The notes under the pieces are model-generated. The model saw nothing but the letters and a program-made list of their open reading frames with translations. It did not search any database and was not told the origin of the DNA. From Tenebrio molitor (taxonomy: Eukaryota; Arthropoda; Insecta; Coleoptera; Tenebrionidae): a stretch of DNA of 64,000 nucleotides. This document shows, piece after piece, positions 47,601-57,999 of the stretch; position 1 is the first letter of the stretch; each line of letters begins with the position of its first letter. The stretch is taken from NCBI RefSeq assembly GCF_963966145.1, contig NC_091047.1:12772001-12836000 (forward strand), read 5' to 3'. Position numbers and translations under genes: made by a program.

Positions 47601-50600
47601 CCGGCTGGATCAACAACTTAATACTATTACTACAGCAGAGTTCATATGTTTGAAAATTTTTCTGGCATATTGCCATCTTTGAAGATGTTTACTAAGTTGA
47701 AGTCACGTTATTTAAATAATAATGAACTTGTCCAAATTTTTTTCTCTAAATATGTTATAAAATTAAAAACATTTTTCCAATGTTAAGCATACTTACCCCA
47801 AAAAAGATAAACTATAATTGCTCTAAAAATTTAAATATTGCTTTACAGTTCGCTACATATTTTTTCAAAAGTTACTGAAAAGTACACAATAGTTTCATTC
47901 AACCGATACTAGTTAATAAATTGGCTTCAATTTGAAATCTCAAGAGAATTCTTTTAATTTTCACTAAGCACTTTACTGCGAAAAATAAATCGGGTTTGTA
48001 AATGAGAAATCTTTGATGTTACATTCTGACTATATAACGTGTGTCTAATGTTTGCTTTTATTTTCATTAGTTTCATCAGGTGACTATAAATGTCAAACGT
48101 CACTTATTCAGCGAACAAACAGTGATGTGAATTAAAGCAGACCGACCAAAAAGACTAGCTGAGTTTGTAACAGCGAGAAAAAAGCACTAGCTACTTGACC
48201 ACAGGTTTTTTTGAACGCTCGTTATAAGTCCGGCATTATAGCAAGAATTGAATATAATATGTACAAGCAGTAATGAAAACTTTAATAAAGTACGTTGTTA
48301 CTAAAAGCAAAAATAGTGGATGTTATTAAAATAATGATAAAACAAGAATGGGGGGTGAAATTTACATAAAAAAAAATACTTATTATGTTGTTATTGAATT
48401 TTTAAAATTTGAATAAAACATGAGCTTTTTGTACAAGACATAGCAACTACCTAAGATGCAACGTACAAAACAAGTTCCAAATTTTTTCCGGCACGGCTCT
48501 GTTCAGAGGAATAACTTCGGAATTAAATAACAGAACATCGGTGAATAAATTAAAACTTTCGCTTTAATTAGCATCAATTATCTATGTTTTACGACGAAAT
48601 ATGCAACATTAATTTCAAACCCAACTAAATAGTCTTTGATGTGACGGTTGTGCCCCGTTCCGGTGCAAAATTACGCATCAAAAAATTCTTTTCGCAATTA
48701 AAAAATTCCCTAACAAGGAAAACTTTTTGTTCAGGTCCTAAATTCGAGAACGACATTTTCGACGTTTTTAATTAGCAAAGGTTATGCCGGGCCAATTATG
48801 GCCGTGAACCCCTTTGATGGAAGTGTTGTGTTGTTTCCAGAGGCCTTAGCGGAAATCCAGGGTGCCCCGGACTTGTATATGCGAGCGGGGTCGTCGCTTC
48901 GCTTAGTTTGTACCTTGCGGCATTCCACGGAACCTCCCGCCTTCGTTTTCTGGTATCACGAACAGAGAATGATTAACTACGACCCGGGGGTCACGGTTAA
49001 AGAAGGCCGTTCCTCCAGCGTCCTCCTCCTCCAAGATGCTGATAAGAGTCACAACGGCAACTACACTTGCAGCCCCTCCAACGCGGTTCCCGCATCCATT
49101 AACGTCCACGTTCTTAATGCCACGGCAGGTAAGCATCCTTCACTTTCTGAGTGTTTCTCGCAATTAAACCGCCCATATACGGCCGTACCGCCAACATTTC
49201 GACCAGACTTTAATCCTATTAATAATTCGCTAAGGACCGACGTAATACACCGACCGCTCAACGAGACACATCATTCTATTTTAATGGTACGTCAGTCGGG
49301 GGACCCGACCACCCCGAAATTAGGTCCCACATAAAATTGTCCTTTACACCATATTTATTTTTTTTACTGCGTCGTTTCCTACAATTTATTGTTACCGGTA
49401 CACCTATGTCATCGGGATTAATTACTTGTCGTAAACAAAACGTGATCACCGAGAAGATACTCGTTGAGGATTTAATTATCGCAACTCCTTGAACATGATA
49501 CTGGAAACTACCACTTTTATAAAACAGACGACATACAATTTTTTAATAATAGTGATGGAGTAATTCGAGAAAAATATGACACGGGAGACGCTGTAATTTA
49601 CATTAGACCCGCTTACTCTTGAGCCATTTGATACGCCCTTTCCGTTTTGAAATTGCTCTAATCTTCCATAACTTTTGCAGTTAAGATATTCAAGTAAAGA
49701 AATGTGACATCTTAATTCCTGTTGCCCACTAATTGGTTCCTACATCTACTCCTTGAACTCTTCCAAATAATACGGTTGACGCTTCCGACGGCAAACCTCT
49801 TTTTATTTGGAATGGAATAAAACGTATCTAGACATTTGACGCATCAAAAGTAAAGTTCTAAAGATATTTTGCAGCATTCCAATGTTTTTAATTAGTAGCT
49901 ATAATTTTCAGGCCATATGAATAAGAAAACCTATAAATAAATTCAAGTTTCAGTAATAATTTTGTATACCAATAAAGTAGGTAGTAGGTAGCTAATTTAT
50001 CGAACTTAATAATAATACTCGTATGTAGGATATTTCACGAGTGATAATGAGCCCGACGGAATTGAAAATGTAACGATTTTTTTTTGTGATCCGCTTAAAG
50101 ATAAAATAGTATATGTATATCATTCAGAGTAGAAGGTCTTTTTGTGCCTCGCCCAGTTGTAGGCCTCAACAGCGTTTCGGCCTTCAATCTCTGGGCTAGG
50201 CACAAAAAGACTCACTTCTACTCTTAATAATACTCTTCAAATTTTGAGATTTTTTTTTCGATAATTGACGAATATAAGTAAGTAACGCCAAATTGAGACG
50301 CATTTTTGAACGTTTTTTTAAGATGAAACTATAATAGCAACAATATGACTTTTCTATTGGAAATTTTATGCCCTACAAGAAAAGTTCAGTACAATTTTGC
50401 TGCTCTATCGCCGCAGTTTTCGATACAGAGGTTTGCGAATGAGGAATTTTCAAAACTTGTTTAGACGATTTCCCGAGTATTTCCTCCGGTACAAATATTT
50501 AACAGGATCTGACAAACCCATTTGTACCACTCATAGCTTTTTGTTCTCTTATAATTAATGCAAGTAATTTCATGAGTGCCGTCGTAATTGACTCGTCTAT

Positions 50601-53600
50601 AGACAAATGTCACTATTCATTAGTCTTATAATTTTTCTTCTTTCTGTCAGTCACTGTCTGCATTTCTGCCTTATATTTTTATCCTAATGTGTCCAACATT
50701 ACTGAGCTATAAATAATCAAACATGTGAAAGGAACGTTCAATACTTACAAGGTGATTCACGAAAACGATTTGTTATAAACCGAAATGAGAAGCAGCTATG
50801 TCCATAAATAGACTGGAAACTATAAATATTCATATTACCTATTATAATGATACGGTATAAGAAAAGTAACAATTATCTGTCTGAAAAGTTGCTACAGATA
50901 TTACTGTTAATTCGTGTGTACTAATAGTGTATAGTTTTTTTACTATTTTCAACTCACCATTTCTATCATTAATTTAATTTCGTTCCAAAATTATTTTTTA
51001 TAACATCTGAATAAATGTATAATTAGAAAATAATTAATGCCAATCCATTGTACACATTCCTCATTATTGAACTTTAAAGCACAAAAAAGCCAAAGGCAAT
51101 ACAGAAGCACAATTTAATATATGAGTAGATACATACCAGTATACCTATATGTATTAAATTTTTATTTTGATTTTAAAGTACTCTAAATTTTATGTGTGAT
51201 GTAAATCACGTATTTATTATACTATACAAGGTGATTTTGAAAGTTGTGCAGATATTGTAATCACGAGCTACTGACTTCATGTAGAACTCGGAAAAAATAT
51301 TTAAAAAATTCTACGTTGTCCTACAACTTCATAGGTAAAATTTCGGCACATTTTAAAAATACACCCTTGTATATCATGTTTTATAAAGTGTACGCCAATG
51401 CGAAGTAACCTATAGGAAATATGCTTTAAAACAAGGAAACCGCATTGGTGTACGTTTTATAAAATATGATATACAGGGTGTATTTTTAAAATGTGCCGAA
51501 ATTTTACCTCCGACGTTGTTTGACAACGTAGAAAACTAAAAGCGATTAAAAAAAATTGTAGCTCAAAAAATAAATGTCATTTTATTTTTTGACATAGAGT
51601 TTTTTAAACATTTTTTCCGAGTTCTACATGAAGCCAGTAGCTCGTGCTTAAAGTATCTGCACAACTTTCAAAATCACCCTGTATTTCTTATACCGATCTA
51701 ATCAGCACACCGAAACTGAAACTTCACATGCACGTGCTACGTATATGCACAAGTTCTCAAGATCTTGAAAGTTGATGTGCGGCATTGCTTTGGCATTCAG
51801 TGTACAAAGATAAAAGTAATTTAGCCATAGAGTTCAGCTCTAACATACATAAATCAAAAATCAATAATGTAAAATATGCAACTTTTCAGATTATTCTCAA
51901 GCTTAAAAATTATAAACCCCAACAAAACAATTCTTAACAGATCGTAAGTTACTCATAAAATTTCAATGTTAGTTGGTGCCTGCAACATATTTGTTGGTCA
52001 TTTTTTGCAGCTCTTTTTTATTTTATGCAGGGATTTCCATTATGAGTGGCACAAAAAATAGAAACCAAAGAGCTACTTCAGTAAGTTATGTCACTAAAAG
52101 TACCTAGTACTAATTTATTAGGAATTTAATAAAAACTGAGAGAAGCACTGTCTCAAAAAATGCAGCCAACAATTTTCTACTTTAAATTTATTTTGTATGA
52201 TATTCAATATAAGCACAATGTAAAATGAAAATGTTCGTCGTTCTCTCTTCGTTGAATATTTTACGAAAAGTATTTACTGCTGAAATTACACTGTTTAAAA
52301 TTTTTTTGCAAAATTGTTTATATACATTATTGCGTTCTTTAGGGTAACTTAATGTTAAGTGGTTACAAAAACACCCCCGTTTTTTCTGAGGTGTTAGTTG
52401 TAACTTATAGACCACAGAACTAAATTATCTTTCGATCCCCCTTGTAATTATTGCCCTCGCTGCAAATAGACGTACAATCGGAGTGAAAAGATGCACGTTA
52501 GTCCCTTGTTATATTATATTAATCAGCGAATATCTATATTTTAATATGATCATTTATGTAACTACGAAATTATGTTATATCATTATATTCCATATTAGAG
52601 AAACGGATCGATTCATCGTTTCTACTGTCTTATTTTTCATCCCCTAGAAAAACAGTATATGGTGGGTTTTATATTACTAGAAAATATTCTTTCAATCAGA
52701 CAAATTATATCATGCCACCCTCCAAAGTTTAAAATGGTTCATCATTCCAATTTCATTGAACTTAACTAATATTTCTGGCACAAACATACATATAAATATT
52801 TGGCATTCCTTTTCTGTGATGAACTGTGCTGAATATTATAAACTATAATTCTTTCAGCCTTTCTTCTTCCTCCCAAAATTGCTTTTATAAACAAGACTGA
52901 AACTACCAATAAATATAAGATGTTTCCAATTTCATGTTTCTTGAGCATTAATTTCTGTATGTATATTGAAATAATACACAATTCGTAGCAACCTGTTTAC
53001 TTTCTTGTAAAAACTTTTTTTTTAAGAAATCATATTTTCCTGTTTGTATTTGACTTTCTGTAGGTAGTAAAATTATATCATTGTATTACACTCGAGGTCT
53101 TTTTATTTTTCCAGAATAAACATTTATTTTTAAAAAATGAAATTATACGTCCAATATAATATTAATATTTTATGAAAGAGAGCTCTGCTCTAGCTACTTG
53201 ACGACCAATTTTTATCCGACTTGAAATTGTTTCCTGCACAATTACATTTCAATGTAACAAAGTAAACATTTGTAATAACTAATTTCCCAAAGATAAAAAT
53301 ACTCATTCGTGTTTATCTCTTATATTTCCCTGTCGTCGCATTTCGACATATTTTTAATGCCACTGAAAAATGAAATGATATTAGAGCGGAAAATCTCCTA
53401 GATCTCTTGCTTTCGACTTCTCTTTCAACACTCTGAATAAAATTTGTTACGGAAACTTGCGACAACTACAACTTCAAAGAATCAATTATGAATAAAATAA
53501 AAATGAAAATCCGCAAAAGAAATTACAAATATGATTTATTTTCTGAAATTTTTGCAGTCTACAAATACAAATCAGTAAATATTAATGGTGGTTCGTTGGA

Positions 53601-54696
53601 GTTAATTAAATAAATACCTGTATCATTGTATAATATGTTGTAAGAAAAGAATTTATAAAGCAAAGGGCAATACTGATTTTTTTGTTCTATCATTGCTGAT
53701 ACAAATTAAAAAATTATGTTTTTTTGTTTGACGCTTATGCTTAATAAATATTCTTAACGCCTTATTTGTGATGAAAACAATTTTTCTACTTCAGTCGTAA
53801 AGAAAACAATAAAAATCCGTTTATGGTACGATCGCAGTCAATACTGCGAATAAAAGGAAAACCGATGTCACGTAAAACTCAATTAGGTAGGTTTTACTTT
53901 TTTAACGGTGGAAAGAACCGAAGCCCAAATTAATGACCAATCAGGTTTATTTGCTTGCATTTTCAGTACGTGTTAATTGCTCGGAAAATTCTACTGAAGG
54001 TAAATAAATACCTTTCCGAATACTGATAGAGTTTTGCGAAGCGCCAGAATTTAAAGTACGAGTACATATGTTCATTTTCTCGACAATGTGTACACAAAAT
54101 TACAAAAAAAAATGTGCTTCGACTTAAAAAGACTAAGTATCTGTAAATATTTCGATTGGTTAATCGATGTCATCATTCATCACATACCATGTCTGTTAAA
54201 ACAGAATTACGAGATATGTAATAGACGTAATAAAATCGGCCCCTCTGTACATAAAGGCGGGGTTAAATCCTCTTTGCTCAAGAACTTCACACTTAATTGG
54301 GTCACGTTTTAAAATATATTTTAGTCAGATTTAAAATTCATTAATGCGTCGGGTAAAATCGGGCCGTGGGGAAAACGTAGATGATATTAAATACGCGTGG
54401 AAATTGCGATAAAATTTGTGAACGCGAATTTCCCGAACACGATTCTTTTGAACATCCCGATGCAATTTGGATTCGAATTCAACCATGCGAATAACAAAAG
54501 CGTCCCGGTCTCATTAAATCGCACAAATTTTAGTTAACGTTGAGGAACATTTTTGCCGTAATTTTACATTCTTTCTGTTTTAGAAGAAAAACCAGCAGCG
54601 ATGCAACACGCCAACACCAGCTCTTCGTCATCGTACTCCCTCGCGAGGTGCAGCATCCTCCTCATCGCCCTCATACCGGTGCTGCCAAACACGTGA
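29555..54696 (+). CDS. dpr-like: Dpr-family two-Ig-domain cell-surface protein, 5 coding exons
   Basis: Join 29555-29642, 40581-40792, 45694-45904, 48841-49128 and 54584-54696; every boundary is AG/GT, phases agree (1,0,1,1), and the product is 303 residues. Residues 1-24 are a signal peptide (basic n-region, core FLTYLVILLCLVQFI, small residues at the cleavage site). Ig1 spans about 73-170: GGTATLPC (C91), SWIRKQDYHLLTVG (W103), DAGFYEC (C153), then MSTHPP. Ig2 spans about 173-262: LRLVC (C194), FVFWYH (W208), GNYTC (C247), SPSNAVPASINVHVLN. N-glycosylation sequons lie at N75, N244, N263 and N277. The tail KPAAMQH, a serine run and a hydrophobic stretch (289-300) look like a GPI-anchor signal. 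SWIR, YEC(Q), NYTCxPSN, VHVLN and PAAMQH are hallmarks of insect Dpr proteins, which bind DIP Ig receptors in synaptic partner matching (known for the family, not shown here). In Ig2 the usual D of DxGxYxC is H241. I cannot assign the paralogue. ATG 29516 would add 13 residues, but 29555 has the better context. Confidence 0.93.
30695..31034 (+). repeat. Dispersed repeat T, copy 1, with terminal repeats
   Basis: gaacgtatatcaaaagtcca near 30715 and its complement (cacaggactcttgatatacg ttc) near 31012-31034 are inverted. The interior matches, in inverted orientation, the copy at 38.35-38.69 kb (shared taataattttacgtttgaca, cgacatagttcgaca, gaggttatgt). Confidence 0.7.
31910..32271. mobile_element. 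MITE with about 45-bp TIRs, ends cagtgcgttc
   Basis: Left cagtgcgttcgtaaagtacg gaataaattcgataaaactg and right cagttttttctaatttattc cgaactttaggaacgcaatg are inverted copies. The ends lie next to TA, as for Tc1/mariner-type MITEs. It contains a palindromic tgacgtca, probably incidental. Confidence 0.8.
33140..33381. repeat. 35-bp inverted repeat, possible MITE
   Basis: aatatcgtcgactttctttagaaaccgtgt... at 33140-33174 is mirrored with about three mismatches at 33347-33381. The sequence just before it (cagtaatgttcaaataaatc at about 33067) resembles a mariner terminal repeat, but I see no partner. Confidence 0.55.
33985..34018. repeat. Small GC-core hairpin
   Basis: ttgattaac and gttaatcaa enclose gaagggcgtagcccga. 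The outer bases catgaatttgca / gcaaatgaatg extend the pairing. Same design as the hairpins at 13.4-14.1 and 21.5 kb. Confidence 0.6.
34019..38350 (+). other. Intron 1 interior, no gene feature
   Basis: AT-rich DNA with a short direct duplication near 34190-34250 (aaaagtatcactttcattac / aaaagtgttactttcattac). Higher-complexity patches at 35.56-36.5 and 37.05-37.25 kb have open frames up to about 105 codons without any recognisable motif or splice context. At 37.43-37.64 kb ggtggagctgctcttgtgag-type sequence looks like an old retroelement piece, unproven. Confidence 0.4.
38351..38685 (-). repeat. Dispersed repeat T, copy 2
   Basis: Reverse-complement match to 30.70-31.03 kb, sharing cacaggactcttaatatacg and cgtaaaattattaaattt-type segments. 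One end retains the terminal repeat; the other (near 38351) does not, so the copy is truncated or rearranged. Confidence 0.65.
39643..39790 (+). repeat. MITE S, copy C (left-end fragment)
   Basis: Matches the left part of copy A (agtgatcaacaagaaaac, cgttttattggttgcctac) and stops at attgtatcacg. The right half is absent, so it is a truncated copy in intron 1. Confidence 0.7.
40581..40792 (+). CDS. dpr-like: Dpr-family gene coding exon 2 (linker and start of Ig1)
   Basis: The acceptor is a pyrimidine-rich run ending TTTGTTGCAG; the donor is GTC|GTAAGT. The first two bases complete the split codon from exon 1 (A+AA, Lys30). It encodes a basic, Ser/Asn-rich linker (RRSYELRRKGK, SNSVKSMSNGS), then ENCTVVVAQIGGTATLPC with the first Ig1 cysteine and the first sequon, and ends in phase 0 at NNGV. 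The basic linker between signal peptide and Ig1 is poorly conserved in Dpr proteins and could include a protease site. Confidence 0.92.
42291..42688. mobile_element. Foldback MITE in intron 2 (398 bp, about 80-bp arms)
   Basis: Left ataccgggacatttttttaa...catagtccatacttattccc...aaaacacagatcaatgcat mirrors the right end ...gggaataagtatgggctatg...aaaaatgtcccggtat. The interior is low complexity with a chance open frame on the minus strand. Confidence 0.8.
42690..45690 (+). other. Intron 2 right part, nothing recognised
   Basis: AT-rich with only short open frames on both strands. No Ig-like exon, repeat arms or RNA gene seen. Confidence 0.5.
45694..45904 (+). CDS. dpr-like: Dpr-family gene coding exon 3 (rest of Ig1)
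   Basis: The acceptor is TTTTTTATCTCGAG and the donor A|GTAAGT. It encodes VSWIRKQDYHLLTVGPTTYN, DDRFLVEH, then NWGLLIKHVQPSDAGFYECQ and MSTHPPTSILIELKVT. It carries the Ig1 tryptophan (W103) and second cysteine (C153) in the canonical DxGxYxC setting. Phase 0 in and phase 1 out match the neighbouring exons. Confidence 0.95.
46624..46930 (-). mobile_element. tRNA-derived SINE, copy 1 (in intron 3, antisense)
   Basis: On the minus strand the 5' end gtggccaagcgcctagcgca resembles an A box, and ggtcccgggttctaacccc a B box of a tRNA-type RNA polymerase III promoter. The body contains ggtgtgggtttttttcagag and ggtttccccacaccatcgtg. About 90% similar to the copy at 59991-60304. No clear target-site duplication. 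Confidence 0.85.
47511..47660. other. GC-richer open patch in intron 3
   Basis: Forward frame reads LTLHDMWLTEDIQIHSDVHK then PLLETGWINN; the reverse frame reads VVDPAGLKKRFMNVAVDLDV with a stop after LG. Composition is more coding-like than the surrounding intron. I cannot assign either frame to a family; it may be a transposon or retrogene fragment. Confidence 0.3.
48841..49128 (+). CDS. dpr-like: Dpr-family gene coding exon 4 (complete Ig2)
   Basis: The acceptor is TTGTTTCCAG and the donor G|GTAAGC. Codon 171 is completed as A+AG (Lys). It encodes ALAEIQGAPDLYMRAGSSLR, LVCTLRHSTEPPAFVFWYHE, MINYDPGVTV, SSSVLLLQDAD, GNYTCSPSNAVPASINVHVL and NATA. GC content rises to well above the surrounding intron, typical of a coding exon here. 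The frame stays open for about 200 bases past the donor, but the strong donor and loss of family similarity mark the boundary. Confidence 0.95.
50127..50224. repeat. GC-core hairpin in intron 4
   Basis: gagtagaaggtctttttgtg cctcgcccag pairs with ctgggctaggcacaaaaag actcacttctactc. The core is gttgtaggcctcaacagcg tttcggcc. A partial copy of its right half lies at about 62981-63035. Confidence 0.65.
51225..51683. mobile_element. Foldback MITE in intron 4 (459 bp)
   Basis: Left tacaaggtgattttgaaagt tgtgcagat and right ctgcacaactttcaaaatca ccctgta. Inner arms (gtgtacgccaatgcg / cgcattggtgtacg; aaaatgtgccgaaattttac on the right) extend the pairing to almost the whole element. Confidence 0.85.
54584..54696 (+). 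CDS. dpr-like: Dpr-family gene coding exon 5 (GPI-type C-terminus and stop)
   Basis: The acceptor is TTCTGTTTTAG. G+AA completes Glu267, followed by EKPAAMQHANTSSSSSYSLA and a hydrophobic run ILLIALIPVL, with TGA at 54694-54696. PAAMQH plus Ser/Asn repeats before a hydrophobic end is the usual Dpr C-terminus. There is no cytoplasmic domain after the hydrophobic stretch, so GPI anchoring is more likely than a transmembrane segment (inference). Confidence 0.9.
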
Positions 54697-54900
54697 TCGT
54701 GACAGTGGACGGGATTTGTCGGACTCCTATTTGTGATGTTTTATAAGGTGATAAATAATAGTACTTCGTAAGCCTAACTCAACTTTGTAAATTTGTAAAT
54801 ATTTGTTTATAAACGTTTAATTAAAATTGGAATATTATGATTGTATTATTGCCAAACACTTCCATGTAATATGTCAAATGATTCGATTTTATTTTTATTG

Positions 54901-54906
54901 AATAAA
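54901..54906 (+). terminator. Polyadenylation signal AATAAA of the Dpr-family gene
   Basis: A canonical AATAAA lies about 205 bases after the stop codon, at the end of an AT-rich 3' UTR and followed within 30 bases by a T-rich run (ggctctttttattttttac). Cleavage would fall near 54920-54930. Nearer variants such as ATAAAT exist, so alternative ends are possible. Confidence 0.6.
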
Positions 54907-54929
54907 CGACTAAAATATCAGGCTCTTTT

Positions 54930-56330
54930 TATTTTTTACACGGATTTTCCACGTTAGAAGCGACACCAAACGAGCAGCGCGCAATTTTGTTAAGAATATG
55001 GCGCATCCAAAAATGAAAATTAAATCGAGGTATCATTTTTGAGTTCGTGATAGATGGTCGAGAATAACGAATCAAGTTCAAGCTGAAAAAGAAAATTAAT
55101 TGTCCAATTTTATCTGACACCCTAACTCTGATCGATACCATTTGCGTCTTTTCATTGATTAGAAGTTTCTACTGAGATCTGGGGAAAAAATAGAATTAAA
55201 ATGCGTCCTGGTAGGTATTCAAAGCTCCAACAAGATAGTGACATAAGTTAAAACAATTAAATTTTCATAAACAATAATAATTTATTATTAAATATTTTTT
55301 TTGTAAAGATGTATAGAAGAAAACCCTGCCTGGTGAATGCATTTATGTCAATCATCTGTTGGAGCTGTAATGGGTTTAAGGTGCGTCAAGACACGCGAAA
55401 TATTGACAAACAAAGAACTCGTCGAATAATGTGAATAAATAACAACTGTTCAAACAAATTTGTGGTCAAGCAGATCGTGATAAACGACAAATTGATGTTT
55501 TCGGTTCATTTTATATTATTTCCCCTAACTTTTTCAACAGTTCCTGAAATACGTATTGATGATCGTCCACTTCCACTCTTTCGACCTACACTTCCTGCTT
55601 CACGAAATATTTGACAGCTGATAAAGCTACACCATATGTTAACGAAAACAAAAGCAAGCATCAGGCCACTTGACCGCAATTTTTTTGAGCAGACGTTACG
55701 AACGAACACCAACAAGTAAAGCTTGTTTTCTAAAAGGTACATGCCAATAAACATGCGCAGAGACCAAAGTTGGTTAATCTTCCAAATCTATCATGACCAG
55801 TGGCGCACTGTGTTCTTCGTTCTTCCGGTGTTCGTTCGGTGTTATTACAGTGTCTGTTTCTGTAAATGCGTTATTATGCTTCTGTATTTACTGCATTTGT
55901 TGAGTTGTATTATAATTAATAAAATAATTGTAACTCTATTATGATCTACATAATAGTTATTTTCATATTAAGTGCTGGAATGTGTTTTTAGTTCACGAAA
56001 AAGTTTTTTAGATCGAGCCCGTAAGGTCGAGATCCTAAAGCGCTTTTGAGGTGACGAAAAAACACATTTCCGCTCGAAATATAAACACCATTTTTTCTAC
56101 AACTGCAATTTTTTGAAATGTTTAAAATTCATTGAAATTTACAAATTTTATCTAGGTCATCCTAGGTTCTTTTTCTTCAAATATATGAAACAGTGCGCGA
56201 AACCGTCTAGAACAGTGCGCGAAACACCTGTTTCTTGCCCTAGTGCGCGAAGCAAATCATGTTAAAAAATTACATGTTTTGTGTACCAAAAAGGGTGCAA
56301 AAACATTAACTTTCTGATGCAGTTATAGAA
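54930..56330. other. Downstream intergenic DNA
   Basis: Besides the transposase relic it contains a hairpin at about 55985-56080 (cgaaaaagttttttagatcg agcccgtaaggtcgagatc) and, at 56191, 56213 and 56242, three copies of agtgcgcga within 60 bases. The remainder is AT-rich without coding signals. Confidence 0.45.
55521..55607 (-). pseudogene. Transposase helix-turn-helix relic
   Basis: The minus strand reads FREAGSVGRKSGSGRSSIRI followed by SGTVEKVRG. The F.E.GSV.RK.GSGR......TVE.VR pattern is typical of the N-terminal DNA-binding region of Tc1/mariner-type transposases in insects. Only about 29 codons survive. It could be the N-terminal counterpart of the relic type seen at 9.9 kb, but nothing links them physically. 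Confidence 0.6.
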
Positions 56331-56334
56331 AATA

Positions 56335-56552
56335 GGATGATTTTGTGTCACAAGCCGCAGACGAGTGTCGTAATTCATCCGAGCGAGTAATATCCATTAT
56401 CCGCGAATAAAATACTGTAGTTTTTCTACGACTATGAAGAGAAATTGATAAATAAGTTTCATTATTAGACAAACTGAAACTGACGTTTTAAAATTATTAC
56501 TTTGTATACTTGATACCATTCATTGCATTAAAATTTGCGATTGGACTTCATC
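56335..56552 (+). repeat. Dispersed repeat R, copy 3 (uninterrupted)
   Basis: Shares gattttgtgtcacaagccgc, gactatgaagagaaattgat, tactttgtatactt and attaaaatttgcgattggac with copy 2, without the MITE. It serves as the empty-site reference. Confidence 0.75.
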
Positions 56553-56559
56553 AATTTCA

Positions 56560-57990
56560 ACGAACTCTGCTAAACTGTTCTGAAAATATTTAGCTTGATC
56601 CATACTTTTTAGCGACCCTGTATAGTTTTAATATTTTTAAATAGAAACACTGATTCTAATTCTGTTTAGCAGATCTTGGAAACTGTTTGGTTTAGTTGTT
56701 TTTTGTTACAACAGAACTGTGGAAAGAGCTTTAACGTGTTTAAGAAATGACCTTCAAAAAGCAACAATTTTTGGAAATAGATATATCCAACGTTATAATT
56801 GTTTTAGCTTTTTGTTATATTTGATTTTTCTTTTATGGCTTTCGTAATTTATCTAATTGCAAGTAAATATTTTACATTACTTTGTTTAAAATAGCTGGCT
56901 AATGATGCTGCATTAATTTTATTGTGTTTACCTTATCGAACTGTAAATGTGTGAGTTGTTTTTAGTCGTAGCTATCTGACCTCATACATTTTCCACCACC
57001 TATCTCACCATACACCCTTGCGAAACACGAACAACCCCAATACCATTCGCACTGCTTTCATTTTATTTTCCGATGCACGGTATCTATCACGTTTGTAAAT
57101 TTATTTTTCTTCATTGAAAAAAAAATTCTTGACGGAAATCGCAGGCTGCTCGTTTTGAAGTCCAATCGATAAAGCCACGCACACGAGAGAAATCATACTC
57201 TTTCACACGATTATTTGCCGAGAAGACATTAAATAACGTAAATAAATGAGAGAAATAATGAAATGTGCTTAAGTGGTTGGAACGGCAAACAATGAGAGAA
57301 CATGACATAAATTATTTGGCGCGGTCGGAACCACCGAAAGCTACGCAAACAACACGATCACAAGAGGCACCCATTGCGCCGACCGAACAACTGAAAATTT
57401 ATATTATTTAAAGAAAAACACGGTTTTTCGCGTCTGTTGCTGTATTGTATTTCTCCGACACGTTCCAGCGGTGCCAAGGAAGGAAATATTACCCACGGTT
57501 ATTTTTTATGAGATGACAAGTTACCTTGCAAGCTCCAAACGCAATAACAATACAAACAACACTTATCCTTATTTATTTTATCTGAAATATTTTCCTTCGA
57601 AAGTTTTATACCGGGAAAAATTGAACCATAAAGATCTATCTCACACTAATAAAAAAATATTTCCTGATACATACAGCGAAATGATACTCTAAAGCTGTAA
57701 ATCACAGCAGATGCTGTATTCGAAAGGAAATTAAAGAATATGGATTGTCTTTGTGAAGACTCTCTTGATTTAATTTCTCCAGCGAAGCTGTCAGCTTCAC
57801 CTCCTGACATATTTCCAAAGCTTTTCGAATAAATGCAGCTCCTCATTATTTTTACATGCAGCAAACAAAAAGCGTGTATGAGTTACAGGAAATGTAGAGA
57901 ATCGATTTTAGCTTCTGAAAGACCGTTGCATCCAGCAACTGATGAGTGGTTCAGTATTATCAAGGTGTGCGTTTTAATCAGTTCACTTTC
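56560..57990. other. Intergenic DNA, nothing recognised
   Basis: AT-rich with scattered short open frames and no repeats I could pair, apart from an isolated terminal-like gaccctgtatag at about 56613. Confidence 0.45.
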
Positions 57991-57999
57991 GGAGTAATA

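Larger units (their letters stand above)
45905..48840 (+). other. Intron 3 of the Dpr-family gene (2.9 kb)
   Basis: Phase-1 intron between the Ig1 and Ig2 exons. It contains an antisense tRNA-derived SINE (46.62-46.93 kb) and a GC-richer open patch at 47.51-47.66 kb of unknown origin. Confidence 0.85.
49129..54583 (+). other. Intron 4 of the Dpr-family gene (5.5 kb)
   Basis: Phase-1 intron between the Ig2 exon and the C-terminal exon. It contains a GC-core hairpin (50.13-50.22 kb), a 459-base foldback MITE (51.23-51.68 kb), and a 20-base motif at 52443 shared with 16459. About 52.5-54.3 kb is low-complexity AT-rich DNA in which I see nothing further. Confidence 0.85.

Noticed and set aside
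48903..49261. Minus-strand open frames over the Ig2 exon
   Set aside because: Consequence of the GC-richer coding exon; the + strand frame has clear Ig motifs.
49129..49334. Read-through of the Ig2 frame past the donor to the stop at 49334
   Set aside because: A strong GTAAGC donor precedes it, the added residues lack family similarity, and the spliced C-terminal exon at 54584 matches the Dpr ending in phase.
55723..55944. 73-codon open frame MFSKRYMPIN...
   Set aside because: Low-complexity hydrophobic reading of T-rich DNA with no family signal.
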